From JBFAPK01 sp040676675 (GTDB lineage Bacteria > Actinomycetota > Actinomycetes > Mycobacteriales > Micromonosporaceae): a DNA stretch of 64,000 nt. Location: the NCBI RefSeq assembly GCF_040676675.1, contig NZ_JBFAPK010000003.1:124001-188000 (forward strand), read 5' to 3'. Below are positions 33,027 to 41,374 of the stretch, piece by piece. The notes below the pieces were generated by a model. It did no database searches, had not been told where the DNA came from, and saw nothing but the letters and a program-made list of their open reading frames with translations. Each line of letters begins with the position of its first letter. Position 1 is the stretch's first letter. The position numbers and the translations under genes were made by a program.

Positions 33027-33497
33027 TCAGCGCCGCACCGACCGCAGCGCCCGCAACTCCTCGGTGTGTGCCGGCAGATGCACCCGCCCGTGCAGGTCCA
33101 GCGCCCGCCCCCACGGCAGCGACTCCTGGACGTCGAGGTCGAGCCCTTCGCGCAGGACCGTCTCCACCGGCGTCTCGGCCTTCACCCCGAGCCGTTCGGT
33201 CAACGCGCAGAGCCGCTGGCTGGTGGCGCGCAGCCGGGTGGCGAGACCGTCGAGCCCGCAGTACTGGGAGACCAGCGCGTCGAGCTGCGGCCGGTGGATC
33301 GACTCAAGGTGGTAGTACGCCCAGGGCGAGCCGGCGATGACGGCCTCGGTGGTCTCGGTCAGCAGCTCGTCGTTGGCGGCGAGGTGGGCCACGATCTGCT
33401 CGGCGGAGAGCCTGCCGTCGGGCGGCGGCCCGAATCCGCCCGCCTCGACCTCGGCGAGCAGAACCTCGTACGCCCGACGCAGCTCCGCCGCCTCCAT
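33027..33497 (-). CDS. DinB-like four-helix protein
   Basis: A 156-residue protein from ATG 33497; no Shine-Dalgarno is visible, so it may be leaderless. DinB/mycothiol-transferase style features are a helical pattern with DGRLSAEQIVAHLAANDELL, an acidic/Tyr middle (YYHLESIHRPQLDALV), and a C-terminal LPWGRALDLHGRVHLPAHTEEL, whose His residues suit metal binding. Such proteins are often metal-dependent thiol transferases or hydrolases using mycothiol in actinomycetes. The specific reaction is unknown. Confidence 0.72.
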   Translation of the reverse strand: MEAAELRRAYEVLLAEVEAGGFGPPPDGRLSAEQIVAHLAANDELLTETTEAVIAGSPWAYYHLESIHRPQLDALVSQYCGLDGLATRLRATSQRLCALTERLGVKAETPVETVLREGLDLDVQESLPWGRALDLHGRVHLPAHTEELRALRSVRR

Positions 33498-33681
33498 GGC
33501 GCGAGTCTACGGCCGTGACCAGGGCGAATGTCCCGCCATCGCGCGTAAGGCCGGACTCGGGCCGCGATTGACGACCTTCGGCCGGCCTGGGGCGCGTTTC
33601 GTGAAACCTGGTAGGTTCGCGGCGTTTCACACTAGCTGGAACGTGTGTGCCTTCTATCGGAGAGGCGGGCTCATCCCGGAA

Positions 33682-33807
33682 ATGGACGACACCATCGAGG
33701 AGTTCGCGGAGGCCCTCAAGGGGCTCGGGGAAGTTCTGGAGGAACTCGGGGAGGCCCTGGAATCCGAGGAGGAGGCCTCGTCGGAGCACGAGGTCACGTC
33801 GGCGTGA
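33682..33807 (+). CDS. 41-aa acidic helical small protein
   Basis: ATG 33682 opens MDDTIEEFAEALKGLGEVLE and ends EHEVTSA. About a third of residues are Glu or Asp, and a heptad-like Leu/Val/Phe pattern suggests an amphipathic helix. Third codon positions are about 90 percent G/C, as in real genes here. The ribosome binding site is weak (CCGGA). It stands alone between two minus-strand genes. A perfect GTTTC-GT-GAAAC palindrome at 33596-33607 and TAGGTT at 33612 could be its control region. The function is unknown. Confidence 0.5.
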   Translation: MDDTIEEFAEALKGLGEVLEELGEALESEEEASSEHEVTSA

Positions 33808-33884
33808 ACGTGAGGGTCGCGGCTTAGGCCGACGGCGGGTGGCCGGAGTGGTCGGCTCGCGCCGCCACCCCGGCAACCCGCGGG

Positions 33885-35849
33885 TCAGCCGCTGGCCCGC
33901 CGGCCCCGACGGGCGCGCAGATAGTCGGCGACCAGGTAGTGCCCCAGCTCCTCGGCCTCGGGCGTGAAGACCCGCCCGCCGCAGCGCCGGGCGACCGCGT
34001 CCACGAAGCGGCGCAGCCCCGGGTCCTCGCCCAGCATGAAGAAGTTCATCGTGGCGCCGTACCGGGTGAGCTGGTCGACCTCGGCCACCGTCAGCTCGAT
34101 CGTCTCCCGGGTCGGCGGCCAGGCGAAGATCCCCTCGCCGTCCTCCGGGTCCAGGTGGGCGGTCGGCTCGCCGTCGGTGATCACCAGCACCACCGGTTCG
34201 GAGCCGGAGTGCTTGCGCAGGTGCCGCCCGGCGAGCCGCAGCGCGTGCTGCAGGTTCGTGCCCTGCACCAGCTCCGGCTCGACCCCCGCCAGCTCCTGCT
34301 GGGAGAGCGGCAACGCCTCCCGGCCGAAGCCGATGATCTGGAGCGCGTCCTGCGGGAACCGGGTCGCGACCAGGTGCGACAGCGCCAGCGCGGTCTGCTT
34401 CATCGGGCCCCAGCGGCCCTCGGAGACCATCGAGAAGGAGAGGTCGACGCAGAGCGCCACGGCCGCCGAGGCGCGCCGTTCGGTCTCCACCACCTCGAAG
34501 TCCTCGACCGAGAGCGCGACCGGGACGCCCGCCCCGCCGCGCTGTACCGCGCGGGCGACGGTACGGACGACGTCGAGCGGCTGCTCGTCGCCGTACTCCC
34601 AGGGGCGGGACGCTCCGGTGATCTCCCCGGCGGCGCCGGCCGAGCGCAGGTCGTGCTGGCCCCGCCGCCCGGTGCTCAGCTCCGCGAAGACCCGGCGCAG
34701 GGCCGTACCGCCGAGCCGCCGCAGCGCCTTGGGGCTCAGCGTCAGCCCGTCGGCGTCCCGCGACACCCAGCCCTGCCGGCGCAGCTCGCGCTCCAGCTCG
34801 CGCAGCCGGCGTACGTCGTCGGCCGCCCCGCGCCCGAGGTTGCGCTGCACGGCCTCCACGTCGACGTCGTCCAGCGTCGCGCCGGGGTGCTCCTGGCCGA
34901 GCTGGTCGAGCAGCTCGTCCAGCTCGGCGATCTCGCCGAGCGCCCCGGCGGCCTCGCCGTAGCCGAGCGGCTCCTCGCCGCGCATCCGCTCGCGCCGGTC
35001 CCAGGCCAGGTCGGGGCGGAGCGAGCGCAGGTTCGCGTCGAGCTGAGACAGCTCGCCGGCCAGCTCCGGCCCGAGCGAGGAGTCCATCAGCCGCGACAGC
35101 TCCTCGCGCTGCTGCGGCGAGAGCGAGCGCATCAGCCGCTCGCCGGCCGCGGCCCGCCGGGCGAGCACGTCGACCAGCTCGTCCACCGAACCGGGCTGCT
35201 CCGGGAAGAACTCGCTGTGCCGGCGCATGAACTCCGCGAACGCGTCGGTGGTCTCCTCGCCCCGGCCGTGCCGGGCGAGCAGGTCGTTGAGGTCGCGCAT
35301 CATCTCGCCGAGGCGGCGCTGGGCGGCCGGGTCGGCGGTGGAGCGCAGCGCGTCCCGCAACCCGCTGAAGCGCTGCTCCAGCACCTCGCCGCGGAGCCCG
35401 TCGAGGATCTGCTGGTAGGCGCGGCGGGCCTCGTCACTGGCCCACTCGTAGCCGGACAGCTCCTCCACCGCCCGCGCGGTCGAGCGCGGCAGGTTGTCCA
35501 GCGTCGCCTCGGCGAACCGGGCCGCCTCGTCGTCGCGCTGGCCGAGTTCGTCGCGCTCGGCCGCGAGCGCCTGGTCGAGCAGCGCCTGCGACCGGGTCAC
35601 CGCGCCGTCGAGGTTGCCCCGCCGCATCGCCTCCCGCCGCAGCCGCCTGGCCCGGGCCATCAGCTCGTCCAGGCCGCCCCGGCCCTGGGGGCCACGGCGG
35701 ATCAGGTCGCGCAGCGCGTCCCGCAGGCTCCCGCCCGCCAGCACCTCGGCACCGACCGCGTCCACCGCGGCGCGCACGTCGTACGGCGGGGCGAGCGGGT
35801 CGGGACCTCCGCGCCACGAGCCGTACCGGTAACGGTTCCCACCGGACAC
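33885..35849 (-). CDS. VWA-domain protein partner of MoxR ATPase
   Basis: A 654-residue protein from GTG 35849, two bases after the stop of the MoxR gene. The first two thirds are strongly helical and charged (RGGLDELMARARRLRREAMR; SPQQREELSRLMDSS). The C-terminal VWA domain has a complete MIDAS: CVDLSFSM, then GTNLQHA with Thr, and ITDGEPTAH. It ends with HYLVADYLRARRGRRASG. Magnesium chelatase subunit D and MoxR-associated VWA proteins share this plan; the ATPase remodels targets bound through the VWA metal site. It is cytoplasmic. No chlorophyll or cobalamin genes are near, so a chaperone role is more likely. Confidence 0.9.
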   Translation of the reverse strand: MSGGNRYRYGSWRGGPDPLAPPYDVRAAVDAVGAEVLAGGSLRDALRDLIRRGPQGRGGLDELMARARRLRREAMRRGNLDGAVTRSQALLDQALAAERDELGQRDDEAARFAEATLDNLPRSTARAVEELSGYEWASDEARRAYQQILDGLRGEVLEQRFSGLRDALRSTADPAAQRRLGEMMRDLNDLLARHGRGEETTDAFAEFMRRHSEFFPEQPGSVDELVDVLARRAAAGERLMRSLSPQQREELSRLMDSSLGPELAGELSQLDANLRSLRPDLAWDRRERMRGEEPLGYGEAAGALGEIAELDELLDQLGQEHPGATLDDVDVEAVQRNLGRGAADDVRRLRELERELRRQGWVSRDADGLTLSPKALRRLGGTALRRVFAELSTGRRGQHDLRSAGAAGEITGASRPWEYGDEQPLDVVRTVARAVQRGGAGVPVALSVEDFEVVETERRASAAVALCVDLSFSMVSEGRWGPMKQTALALSHLVATRFPQDALQIIGFGREALPLSQQELAGVEPELVQGTNLQHALRLAGRHLRKHSGSEPVVLVITDGEPTAHLDPEDGEGIFAWPPTRETIELTVAEVDQLTRYGATMNFFMLGEDPGLRRFVDAVARRCGGRVFTPEAEELGHYLVADYLRARRGRRASG

Positions 35850-35851
35850 GG

Positions 35852-37345
35852 TCAGCCCCGGCCGCCACCGGCCGACCGGCCCCCGTCGGGGTTGCCCCCG
35901 CCGTAGCGGGTACGGCCGTCGTCGGTCAGGTCCTTGGCCAGCCGACGGGTGAGGTGCAACCCCTCCAGGACGAACTCGACCGCCGAGGCGGCCTCGCCCG
36001 GGGTGGGCGCGTCGCCCATGCCCAGCCGGTCCAGCACCTTGGCCAGCCCCGGTACGGTGCCGACCTGGCGGAGCAGGTCGGCGGAGGAGACCAGCTCACC
36101 GGTCTCGATCATCTCGCCCTCCGCGACCAGCGCGGTGAAGCCGGAGAGGTCCAGCCCGGCCAGCCGGGCCCGGAACGTCTCGGCGGTGGCGGTACGCAGC
36201 AGGTGCCCGAGGATCTCGACCTCGCGCCCCTCCTCGCCGCTCTCGAACTCGACCTTGCCGCGCAGCGTGCTGGTCACCGAGACCGCGTCGCCGACCCGGG
36301 CGACCGCCTCGCCGCCGCTGTCCACCACCGTCCCGTCCGGCGTACGGGTGAGCAGGCCGGCCCGGCGCAGCGCGGCGGCGGCGACCGTCTCGGCCGCGGC
36401 GATGGCGAACCGGGCCGAGACCCCGGAGCGGGGGTCGACCGAGGGCGACTCGCGTACCGCGCGGGCGAACCGGGCCAGCACCTCCAGCACGTGCTCCGGC
36501 ACCTCGGCGACCAGCTCCGCCTCCTGGCGGATCAGGTCCAGCTCCAGCTCCAGGTCGAGCGGGTAGTGGGTACGGATCTCCGCGCCGAAGCGGTCCTTGA
36601 GCGGGGTGATGATCCGGCCCCGGTTGGTGTAGTCCTCGGGGTTGGCGCTGGCGACCAGGAGCAGGTCCAGCGGCAGCCGCAGCTGGTAGCCGCGGACCTG
36701 GATGTCCCGCTCCTCCAGCACGTTGAGCAGCGCCACCTGGATCCGCTCGGCGAGGTCCGGCAGCTCGTTGACGGCGAAGATGCCCCGGTTGGTGCGGGGC
36801 ACCAGCCCGAAGTGGATGGTCTCGGGGTCGCCGAGGGTGCGTCCCTGGGCGATGCGGATCGGGTCCACGTCGCCGATCAGGTCGCCGACGCTGGTGTCCG
36901 GGGTGGCGAGCTTCTCGCCGTACCGCATCGACCGGTGCAGCCAGGCGACGGGCAGCTCGTCGCCGGCCTCGTCGAGGGCCCGCCGGGCGGCCGGGGTGAG
37001 CGGGTGCATCGGGTGTTCGTTGAGCTCGGAGCCCGGGATGACCGGCGTCCACTCGTCGAGGAGCTGGCCCAGGGCCCGGATCAGCCGGGTCTTGCCCTGC
37101 CCGCGCTCGCCGAGCAGGACCATGTCGTGGCCGGCCAGCAGGGCGCGCTCCACCTCGGGGAGCACGGTGTCCTCGTAGCCGACGATCCCGGGGAACCGCT
37201 CGGCGCCCGTGCGCATCCGGTCGAGCAGGTTGTCCCGCAGCTCCTGCTTGACGGTGCGGTAGCGGTAACCGGCGGCACGCAGCTCGCGCAGCGTGCCGGG
37301 GAGGCCGGCCGGCGGAGTGGGGGGAAGCTGGGGAGCATCAGTCAC
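35852..37345 (-). CDS. MoxR/magnesium chelatase I-type AAA+ ATPase
   Basis: A 497-residue protein from GTG 37345 (VTDAPQLPPTPPAG); the longer frame upstream is unsupported. Walker A is GERGQGKT at 79-86, the Walker B region is GIFAVNELPDL, sensor 1 is LLVASANPEDYTNRG, and the Arg finger region is PLKDRFGAEIRTHYP. This is the MoxR/ChlI form of AAA+. It is the first gene of a two-gene operon with the VWA protein 2 bp downstream. Such pairs act as metal- or ATP-driven chaperones for protein complexes. No signal or membrane segment is present. Confidence 0.92.
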   Translation of the reverse strand: MTDAPQLPPTPPAGLPGTLRELRAAGYRYRTVKQELRDNLLDRMRTGAERFPGIVGYEDTVLPEVERALLAGHDMVLLGERGQGKTRLIRALGQLLDEWTPVIPGSELNEHPMHPLTPAARRALDEAGDELPVAWLHRSMRYGEKLATPDTSVGDLIGDVDPIRIAQGRTLGDPETIHFGLVPRTNRGIFAVNELPDLAERIQVALLNVLEERDIQVRGYQLRLPLDLLLVASANPEDYTNRGRIITPLKDRFGAEIRTHYPLDLELELDLIRQEAELVAEVPEHVLEVLARFARAVRESPSVDPRSGVSARFAIAAAETVAAAALRRAGLLTRTPDGTVVDSGGEAVARVGDAVSVTSTLRGKVEFESGEEGREVEILGHLLRTATAETFRARLAGLDLSGFTALVAEGEMIETGELVSSADLLRQVGTVPGLAKVLDRLGMGDAPTPGEAASAVEFVLEGLHLTRRLAKDLTDDGRTRYGGGNPDGGRSAGGGRG

Positions 37346-37550
37346 CTCACTGACGCTAGCGCGCCGGCCCGCCGCCACGCCCGGCTCCGCTTTCGCTCTC
37401 GGCGGAACATCGGCCCCATCCGGGGCCGGCGGGGTCGAACGGGGCCGATTCCGGCGGTACGGCCGGGACCTCCCTGTGCTCCGACCCACATCCGCCCGGT
37501 CGGAGCCTCGACGCCGCCGCACCGACCAGGCCGGGCGGGAGCCTCGCCGC

Positions 37551-38324
37551 TCACCAGCGGACCGGGCCCTCGTCGTCGAAGAAGCCGCCGGTCGGACCGT
37601 CCGGACCGAGGGTGGCGAGCCGTACCGAGACCGCCGCGCCCTGGGCCGCCGTCCGGTAGCCGGTGTGGCCGTTCAGATCGGTGGCGCAGTAACCGGGGTC
37701 GGCGGCGTTGAACCGGATCGGCGCGTCCCGGAACTCGCGGGCGTACTGGACGGTGACGGCGTTGAGCGCGGTCTTGGAGGTGGGGTACGCGATGCCGGCC
37801 GGGATGGCCGCCAGCGGGCTGGTCGGATCGGTCAGCTCGCCGAGCGACCCGACGCCGCTGGAGACGTTGACCACCCGCGGCGCGGCGGACCGCAGCAGCA
37901 GCGGCAGCAGCGCGTTGGTCACGGTGATCACCCCGAAGACGTTGGTCTCGAAGACCCGGCGGACCACGTCGAGGTCGGCCCGGCTCGGGGTCTGCCGGCC
38001 GGCGTCGGTGCCCCGGGTCGCCGCGGTCGCCCCGGTGATGCCGGCGTTGTTCACCAGCACGTCGAGCCGGCCGAAGGTCTCCTCGACGTACGTAGCGGCG
38101 GCCCGTACGGTCGCCGGGTCGGTCACGTCCAGCGCGACGGGGCGTACGTCCCCACCGGTGGCGCGCAGCTCCTCGGCCGCGACGGCGCCGAGCCCCGGGT
38201 CACGGGCGCCGAGCAGCACGGTCATGCCGAGCGCCGCGAGCTGCCCGGCGATCTCGCGGCCGATGCCCTTGTTCGCGCCGGTCACGAGGGCGATGGTGGT
38301 CGGGTTGGGGTGGTTCGCTGTCAT
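37551..38324 (-). CDS. Short-chain dehydrogenase/reductase
   Basis: A 257-residue protein from ATG 38324. The Rossmann motif TGANKGIG, ALDVTDPATV, NNAG and VNVSSGVGS (catalytic Ser) with YPTSK (Tyr-x3-Lys) are all intact. GARDP after strand 2 suggests NADP preference (Arg). Proteins of this form reduce or oxidise carbonyls; the substrate is not predictable. It is divergent from a LysR regulator 69 bp away with a palindrome between them, so it is probably that regulator's target. Confidence 0.93.
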   Translation of the reverse strand: MTANHPNPTTIALVTGANKGIGREIAGQLAALGMTVLLGARDPGLGAVAAEELRATGGDVRPVALDVTDPATVRAAATYVEETFGRLDVLVNNAGITGATAATRGTDAGRQTPSRADLDVVRRVFETNVFGVITVTNALLPLLLRSAAPRVVNVSSGVGSLGELTDPTSPLAAIPAGIAYPTSKTALNAVTVQYAREFRDAPIRFNAADPGYCATDLNGHTGYRTAAQGAAVSVRLATLGPDGPTGGFFDDEGPVRW

Positions 38325-38369
38325 GCCTCCACCTCACTGCACCGGCGGAGCGGGGGCCAAGACCGTTCG

Positions 38370-38385
38370 GGTCACGATCGTTACC
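38370..38385. promoter_or_regulatory. Palindromic site between SDR and LysR genes
   Basis: GGTC-ACGATCGT-TACC: 14 of 16 bases fit a palindrome, with a perfect 8-bp centre. It lies 8-24 bp before the LysR ATG in the 69-bp divergent gap and is the likely LysR binding site. Confidence 0.6.
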
Positions 38386-38393
38386 CTGGGGGT

Positions 38394-39356
38394 ATGGATC
38401 GGCTGGAGACGCGGGAACTCACGTACTTCGTCGCCGTCGCCGAGGAACTGCACTTCGCCCGCGCCGCCGCGCGGCTCGGCATCGCCCAGCCGCCGCTGTC
38501 GCGGGCGATCCGTCAGCTCGAACGCCGGCTCGCGGTGCAGCTGCTGGAGCGGACCAGCCGCCGGGTGTCGCTCACCCCCGCCGGCGAGGTGCTGCTGCGG
38601 GAGGCGCGCACGGCGCTGGACGCGGTCGCCGCCGCGGGGCTGCGCGCCCGGCGCGCCGGCCAGCCGGATCCGACGCTGGTGCTGGTCACGAAGGCGGGCG
38701 CCGACGCCGACCTGCTGCCCGGCATCCTCGCCGAGTACGCCGCCGGCCCCGACGCGCTCCCCGTCGAGGTCCGGCTCTGCGGGATCGGCGAACAGGCGAA
38801 CCTGCTGCGGCAGGGCCACGCCGACGTCGCGTTGCTGCACCGGCCGTACGACGACCTCTCCGGCATCGACACCGAGGAGCTGCTCACCGAGGCGCAGGTG
38901 GCGGTGCTGCCCCGGGGACACCGGCTCGCCGGGCGCGCCGGCATCCACCTGGCCGACCTGCGCGGCGAGACGCTGCCCCGCTGGCCCGTGCCGCTGGCGC
39001 CGGGCGCGGAGCTGCTGCCCGAGGGGGAGACCGTGCCGGGGCCGCTGGTGGCCAACGGCGCCCAACTGCTCCAGCTGATCGCGCTGGGCCGCGCCGTGGC
39101 GGTGCTGGGCGAGTCGGCGCGCCGGCACCTGCGCGACGACCTGGTCTGCGTACCGGTGCTCGACGCCCGCCCGAGCACCATCGTGATCGGCTGGCCGGAG
39201 CGGAGCCGGTCGCGGGCGGTAGCCGCGCTGGTACGGGCGGCGACCGCGGTGGCCGCCCGCCGGGCGGCGGAGTCCGGATCGCGCCAGCCCGTCGCGGACA
39301 TGAGCGGTTACCCTGAGAATCCACCTTCTCTCGACACAGTGGAGTCGATTCCGTGA
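38394..39356 (+). CDS. LysR-family transcriptional regulator
   Basis: A 320-residue protein from ATG 38394 (MDRLETRELTYFVAVAEELH). Classical LysR HTH: FARAAARLGIAQPPLSRAIRQLE, with LLERTSRRVSLTPAG after it. The effector domain starts LVLVTKAGADADLL and has GHADVALLHRPYDD. The divergent SDR is its likely target. The stop overlaps the GTG of the downstream methyltransferase gene (GTGA), so that gene is co-expressed and may belong to the same regulon. Confidence 0.93.
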   Translation: MDRLETRELTYFVAVAEELHFARAAARLGIAQPPLSRAIRQLERRLAVQLLERTSRRVSLTPAGEVLLREARTALDAVAAAGLRARRAGQPDPTLVLVTKAGADADLLPGILAEYAAGPDALPVEVRLCGIGEQANLLRQGHADVALLHRPYDDLSGIDTEELLTEAQVAVLPRGHRLAGRAGIHLADLRGETLPRWPVPLAPGAELLPEGETVPGPLVANGAQLLQLIALGRAVAVLGESARRHLRDDLVCVPVLDARPSTIVIGWPERSRSRAVAALVRAATAVAARRAAESGSRQPVADMSGYPENPPSLDTVESIP

Positions 39357-40207
39357 CCGCTCCCAACGACGGGACCCTCCCCAGCCTCCCACCGGACGTG
39401 CCCACCTCCGCCCGGATGTACGACTACTCCCTCGGCGGCAAGGACAACTTCCCGGTCGACCGGGCGGCCGTGCTCTGGGTGAACGAGCGGTACCCGTCGG
39501 GTCTGGACGCCACCCGGGAAAACCGCCGCTTCCTCTACCGGGTGGTCCGGTACCTGGCCCGCGACGCCGGCATCCGGCAGTTCCTCGACCTGGGCAGCGG
39601 CCTGCCGACGCAGAACAACGTGCACCAGGTGGCCCAGGAGTTCCGGCCCGGCGCCCGGGTGGTCTACGTGGACGTCGACCCGATCGTGCTGACGCACGGG
39701 CGGGCGCTGCTGACCGACGACGAGAGCACCACCTTCATCGGCGCGGACGTCACGGACTTCGAGGCGATCCTGGCCCACCCCGACACTCGGCGGCTCATCG
39801 ACCTCGCCGAGCCGGTCGGCGTGCTCTTCCTCTCCGTGGGCCACTCCATCGTGGACGACGCGAAGCTGCGGAAGCTGGTGTCGGCCGTGCACGACGCCGT
39901 CGCACCCGGCAGCTACCTCGCGTTCTCCCAGATGGTGGGGGCGAACCGGGAGCTCGCCGAGTCCACCACCGAGGAGATCAACCGAGATCTCGGCATGCCG
40001 TGGAAGAACCGCACCCCGGAGGACGTACAGGAGCTCCTGCGCGGGTTCGAGCCCGTGGAGCCGGGGTTGACCGACGTCAAGCGGTGGCACCCCGACCCCG
40101 CGCAGCCGCTGCTGGCCCCCGTCGACGAGCCGCTGCGCCGCTTCCTCGGCGCCGGCGCCGACGAGACCCGCTTCATGGAGTTCGGCGGCCTGCTCCGCCG
40201 GCCCTGA
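39353..40207 (+). CDS. SAM-dependent methyltransferase, DUF574/Methyltransf_19 family
   Basis: A 284-residue protein starting at GTG 39353 inside the LysR stop. Family hallmarks are SARMYDYSLGGKDNFPVDR at the N-terminus, QFLDLGSGLPTQNNVHQVAQ (SAM motif I with the typical Thr-Gln-x-Asn-x-His), VVYVDVDPIVLTHGRALL, and VGVLFLSVGHSI. These methyltransferases are abundant in actinomycetes and mostly uncharacterised; some sit in secondary-metabolite clusters. Coupling to a LysR gene is the only context. Confidence 0.92.
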   Translation: MTAPNDGTLPSLPPDVPTSARMYDYSLGGKDNFPVDRAAVLWVNERYPSGLDATRENRRFLYRVVRYLARDAGIRQFLDLGSGLPTQNNVHQVAQEFRPGARVVYVDVDPIVLTHGRALLTDDESTTFIGADVTDFEAILAHPDTRRLIDLAEPVGVLFLSVGHSIVDDAKLRKLVSAVHDAVAPGSYLAFSQMVGANRELAESTTEEINRDLGMPWKNRTPEDVQELLRGFEPVEPGLTDVKRWHPDPAQPLLAPVDEPLRRFLGAGADETRFMEFGGLLRRP

Positions 40208-40287
40208 CCCGGGCCGCTCCGGGAGCCTCCCGCGCTCGCGGCCGGTTGCGCCGGCAGCCGGCCGTCGCGCGCACACGCCAGCCGCGC

Positions 40288-41256
40288 TCAGAGCCAGCCG
40301 CGCTCGCGCGCCTGCCACCCCAGTTGCAGCCGCGAGCGCGAGTTGGTCCGCTCCATCAGCACCTGGACCCGGCGCACGACGGTACGGCGACTGATGCCGA
40401 GCCGCGCCCCGGCCGCCTCGTCGGTCAACCCCGCGACCAGCAGCGAGAGCAGGTGCCGGTCGTCGGCGGAGATGCCGGCGTCCGGCGCGACGCCCTCGAT
40501 CCCGGCCACCGAGAGCGGGGTGGCCTGCGTCCACACCGTCTCGAAGAGCGCCACCAGCGCGTCGAGCAGCCCGCACGGGTGCACCAGCAGCGCCGCGTTG
40601 TGCGCGGAGGTGGTCCAGGCCAGCGGCAGCAACGCCAGCTCCCGGTCGGCGACCGCGAGCTTGGTCGGCAGCCCCTCCGCGAGGCGGGCGCTCTCGCCGG
40701 CCCGGATGTGGGTGGCGACGGTGGCGGCGAACTCGGCGTCGGCCAGGGCCGTGGTGTCGTACACCGCGCGGTAGGCCACGCCGGCCGCCTCCCGGTCCAG
40801 CTGGGTGCGGTTCACCGCGGTGGCGACGGCGTACGGGGGCGCCACGAGCACCCGCATCTCCCGCCGGGCGGTACGTTGCAGCCGCTCGAACGCGCGCCCC
40901 ACGGCCGCCCGACCGGAGACGATCTCAATCAGCTCCTCGGTGCGCCGGTTGCTCGCCCGCCCGTGCGCCTCGGCGGCGAGCCGGTGCGCGGCCTCCCGGG
41001 TCCGTTCCAACTCCTCGTACCGGCGCCGGATCAGCTGCTCGACCGCGAGGTCCGGCGGTACCGGCACGACCCGCTCCTGCGGCGGCGGGGTGCGGTGCAC
41101 GAAGCCCTCGCGCTCCAGCGCGGCGACGACCCGGCGCGCCCGGGCGACGGTCAGCCCCACCCGGTCGGCGAGTTGTGTCACCGGGGCACCGCCCTGCCGG
41201 AGCAGCACCAGGTAGGTGGATTCCTCCACCGCGCTCAGGCCGGCAGCTTTCAACAC
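40288..41256 (-). CDS. Regulator with TrmB-like and LuxR-type HTH domains
   Basis: A 322-residue protein. AGGAGG at 41267-41262 lies five bases before GTG 41256, so this start is preferred over ATG 41283. The N-terminal winged helix resembles TrmB (AVEESTYLVLLRQGGAPVTQ, ARRVVAALEREGFVHR), followed by a coiled coil. The C-terminal LuxR-type HTH reads LLSLLVAGLTDEAAGARLGI and TVVRRVQVLMERTNSRSR. There is no response-regulator receiver domain. Divergent from the large subtilase gene, it probably controls it; that is inferred from position. Confidence 0.88.
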   Translation of the reverse strand: MLKAAGLSAVEESTYLVLLRQGGAPVTQLADRVGLTVARARRVVAALEREGFVHRTPPPQERVVPVPPDLAVEQLIRRRYEELERTREAAHRLAAEAHGRASNRRTEELIEIVSGRAAVGRAFERLQRTARREMRVLVAPPYAVATAVNRTQLDREAAGVAYRAVYDTTALADAEFAATVATHIRAGESARLAEGLPTKLAVADRELALLPLAWTTSAHNAALLVHPCGLLDALVALFETVWTQATPLSVAGIEGVAPDAGISADDRHLLSLLVAGLTDEAAGARLGISRRTVVRRVQVLMERTNSRSRLQLGWQARERGWL

Positions 41257-41284
41257 GGGAACCTCCTGGCGCGTCTGCGTCATG

Positions 41285-41296
41285 GCGCAGCTGCGC
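41285..41296. promoter_or_regulatory. 12-bp palindrome between regulator and subtilase
   Basis: GCGCAGCTGCGC is a perfect palindrome 29-40 bp before the regulator start and 78 bp before the subtilase start, in a 118-bp divergent gap. A minus-strand TACAGT beside it may be a -10 element. Confidence 0.4.
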
Positions 41297-41374
41297 TGAC
41301 TGTAGATCCTTTACGGCAGCGGTGACGAAGTGTGACGCTCCCTCCGACCTGGACCGCACGTCAAGGGGGAGCCA

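Noticed and set aside
32826..33518. 230-residue plus-strand frame
   Set aside because: Mostly antisense to the DinB-like gene at 33027-33497, with no start signal.
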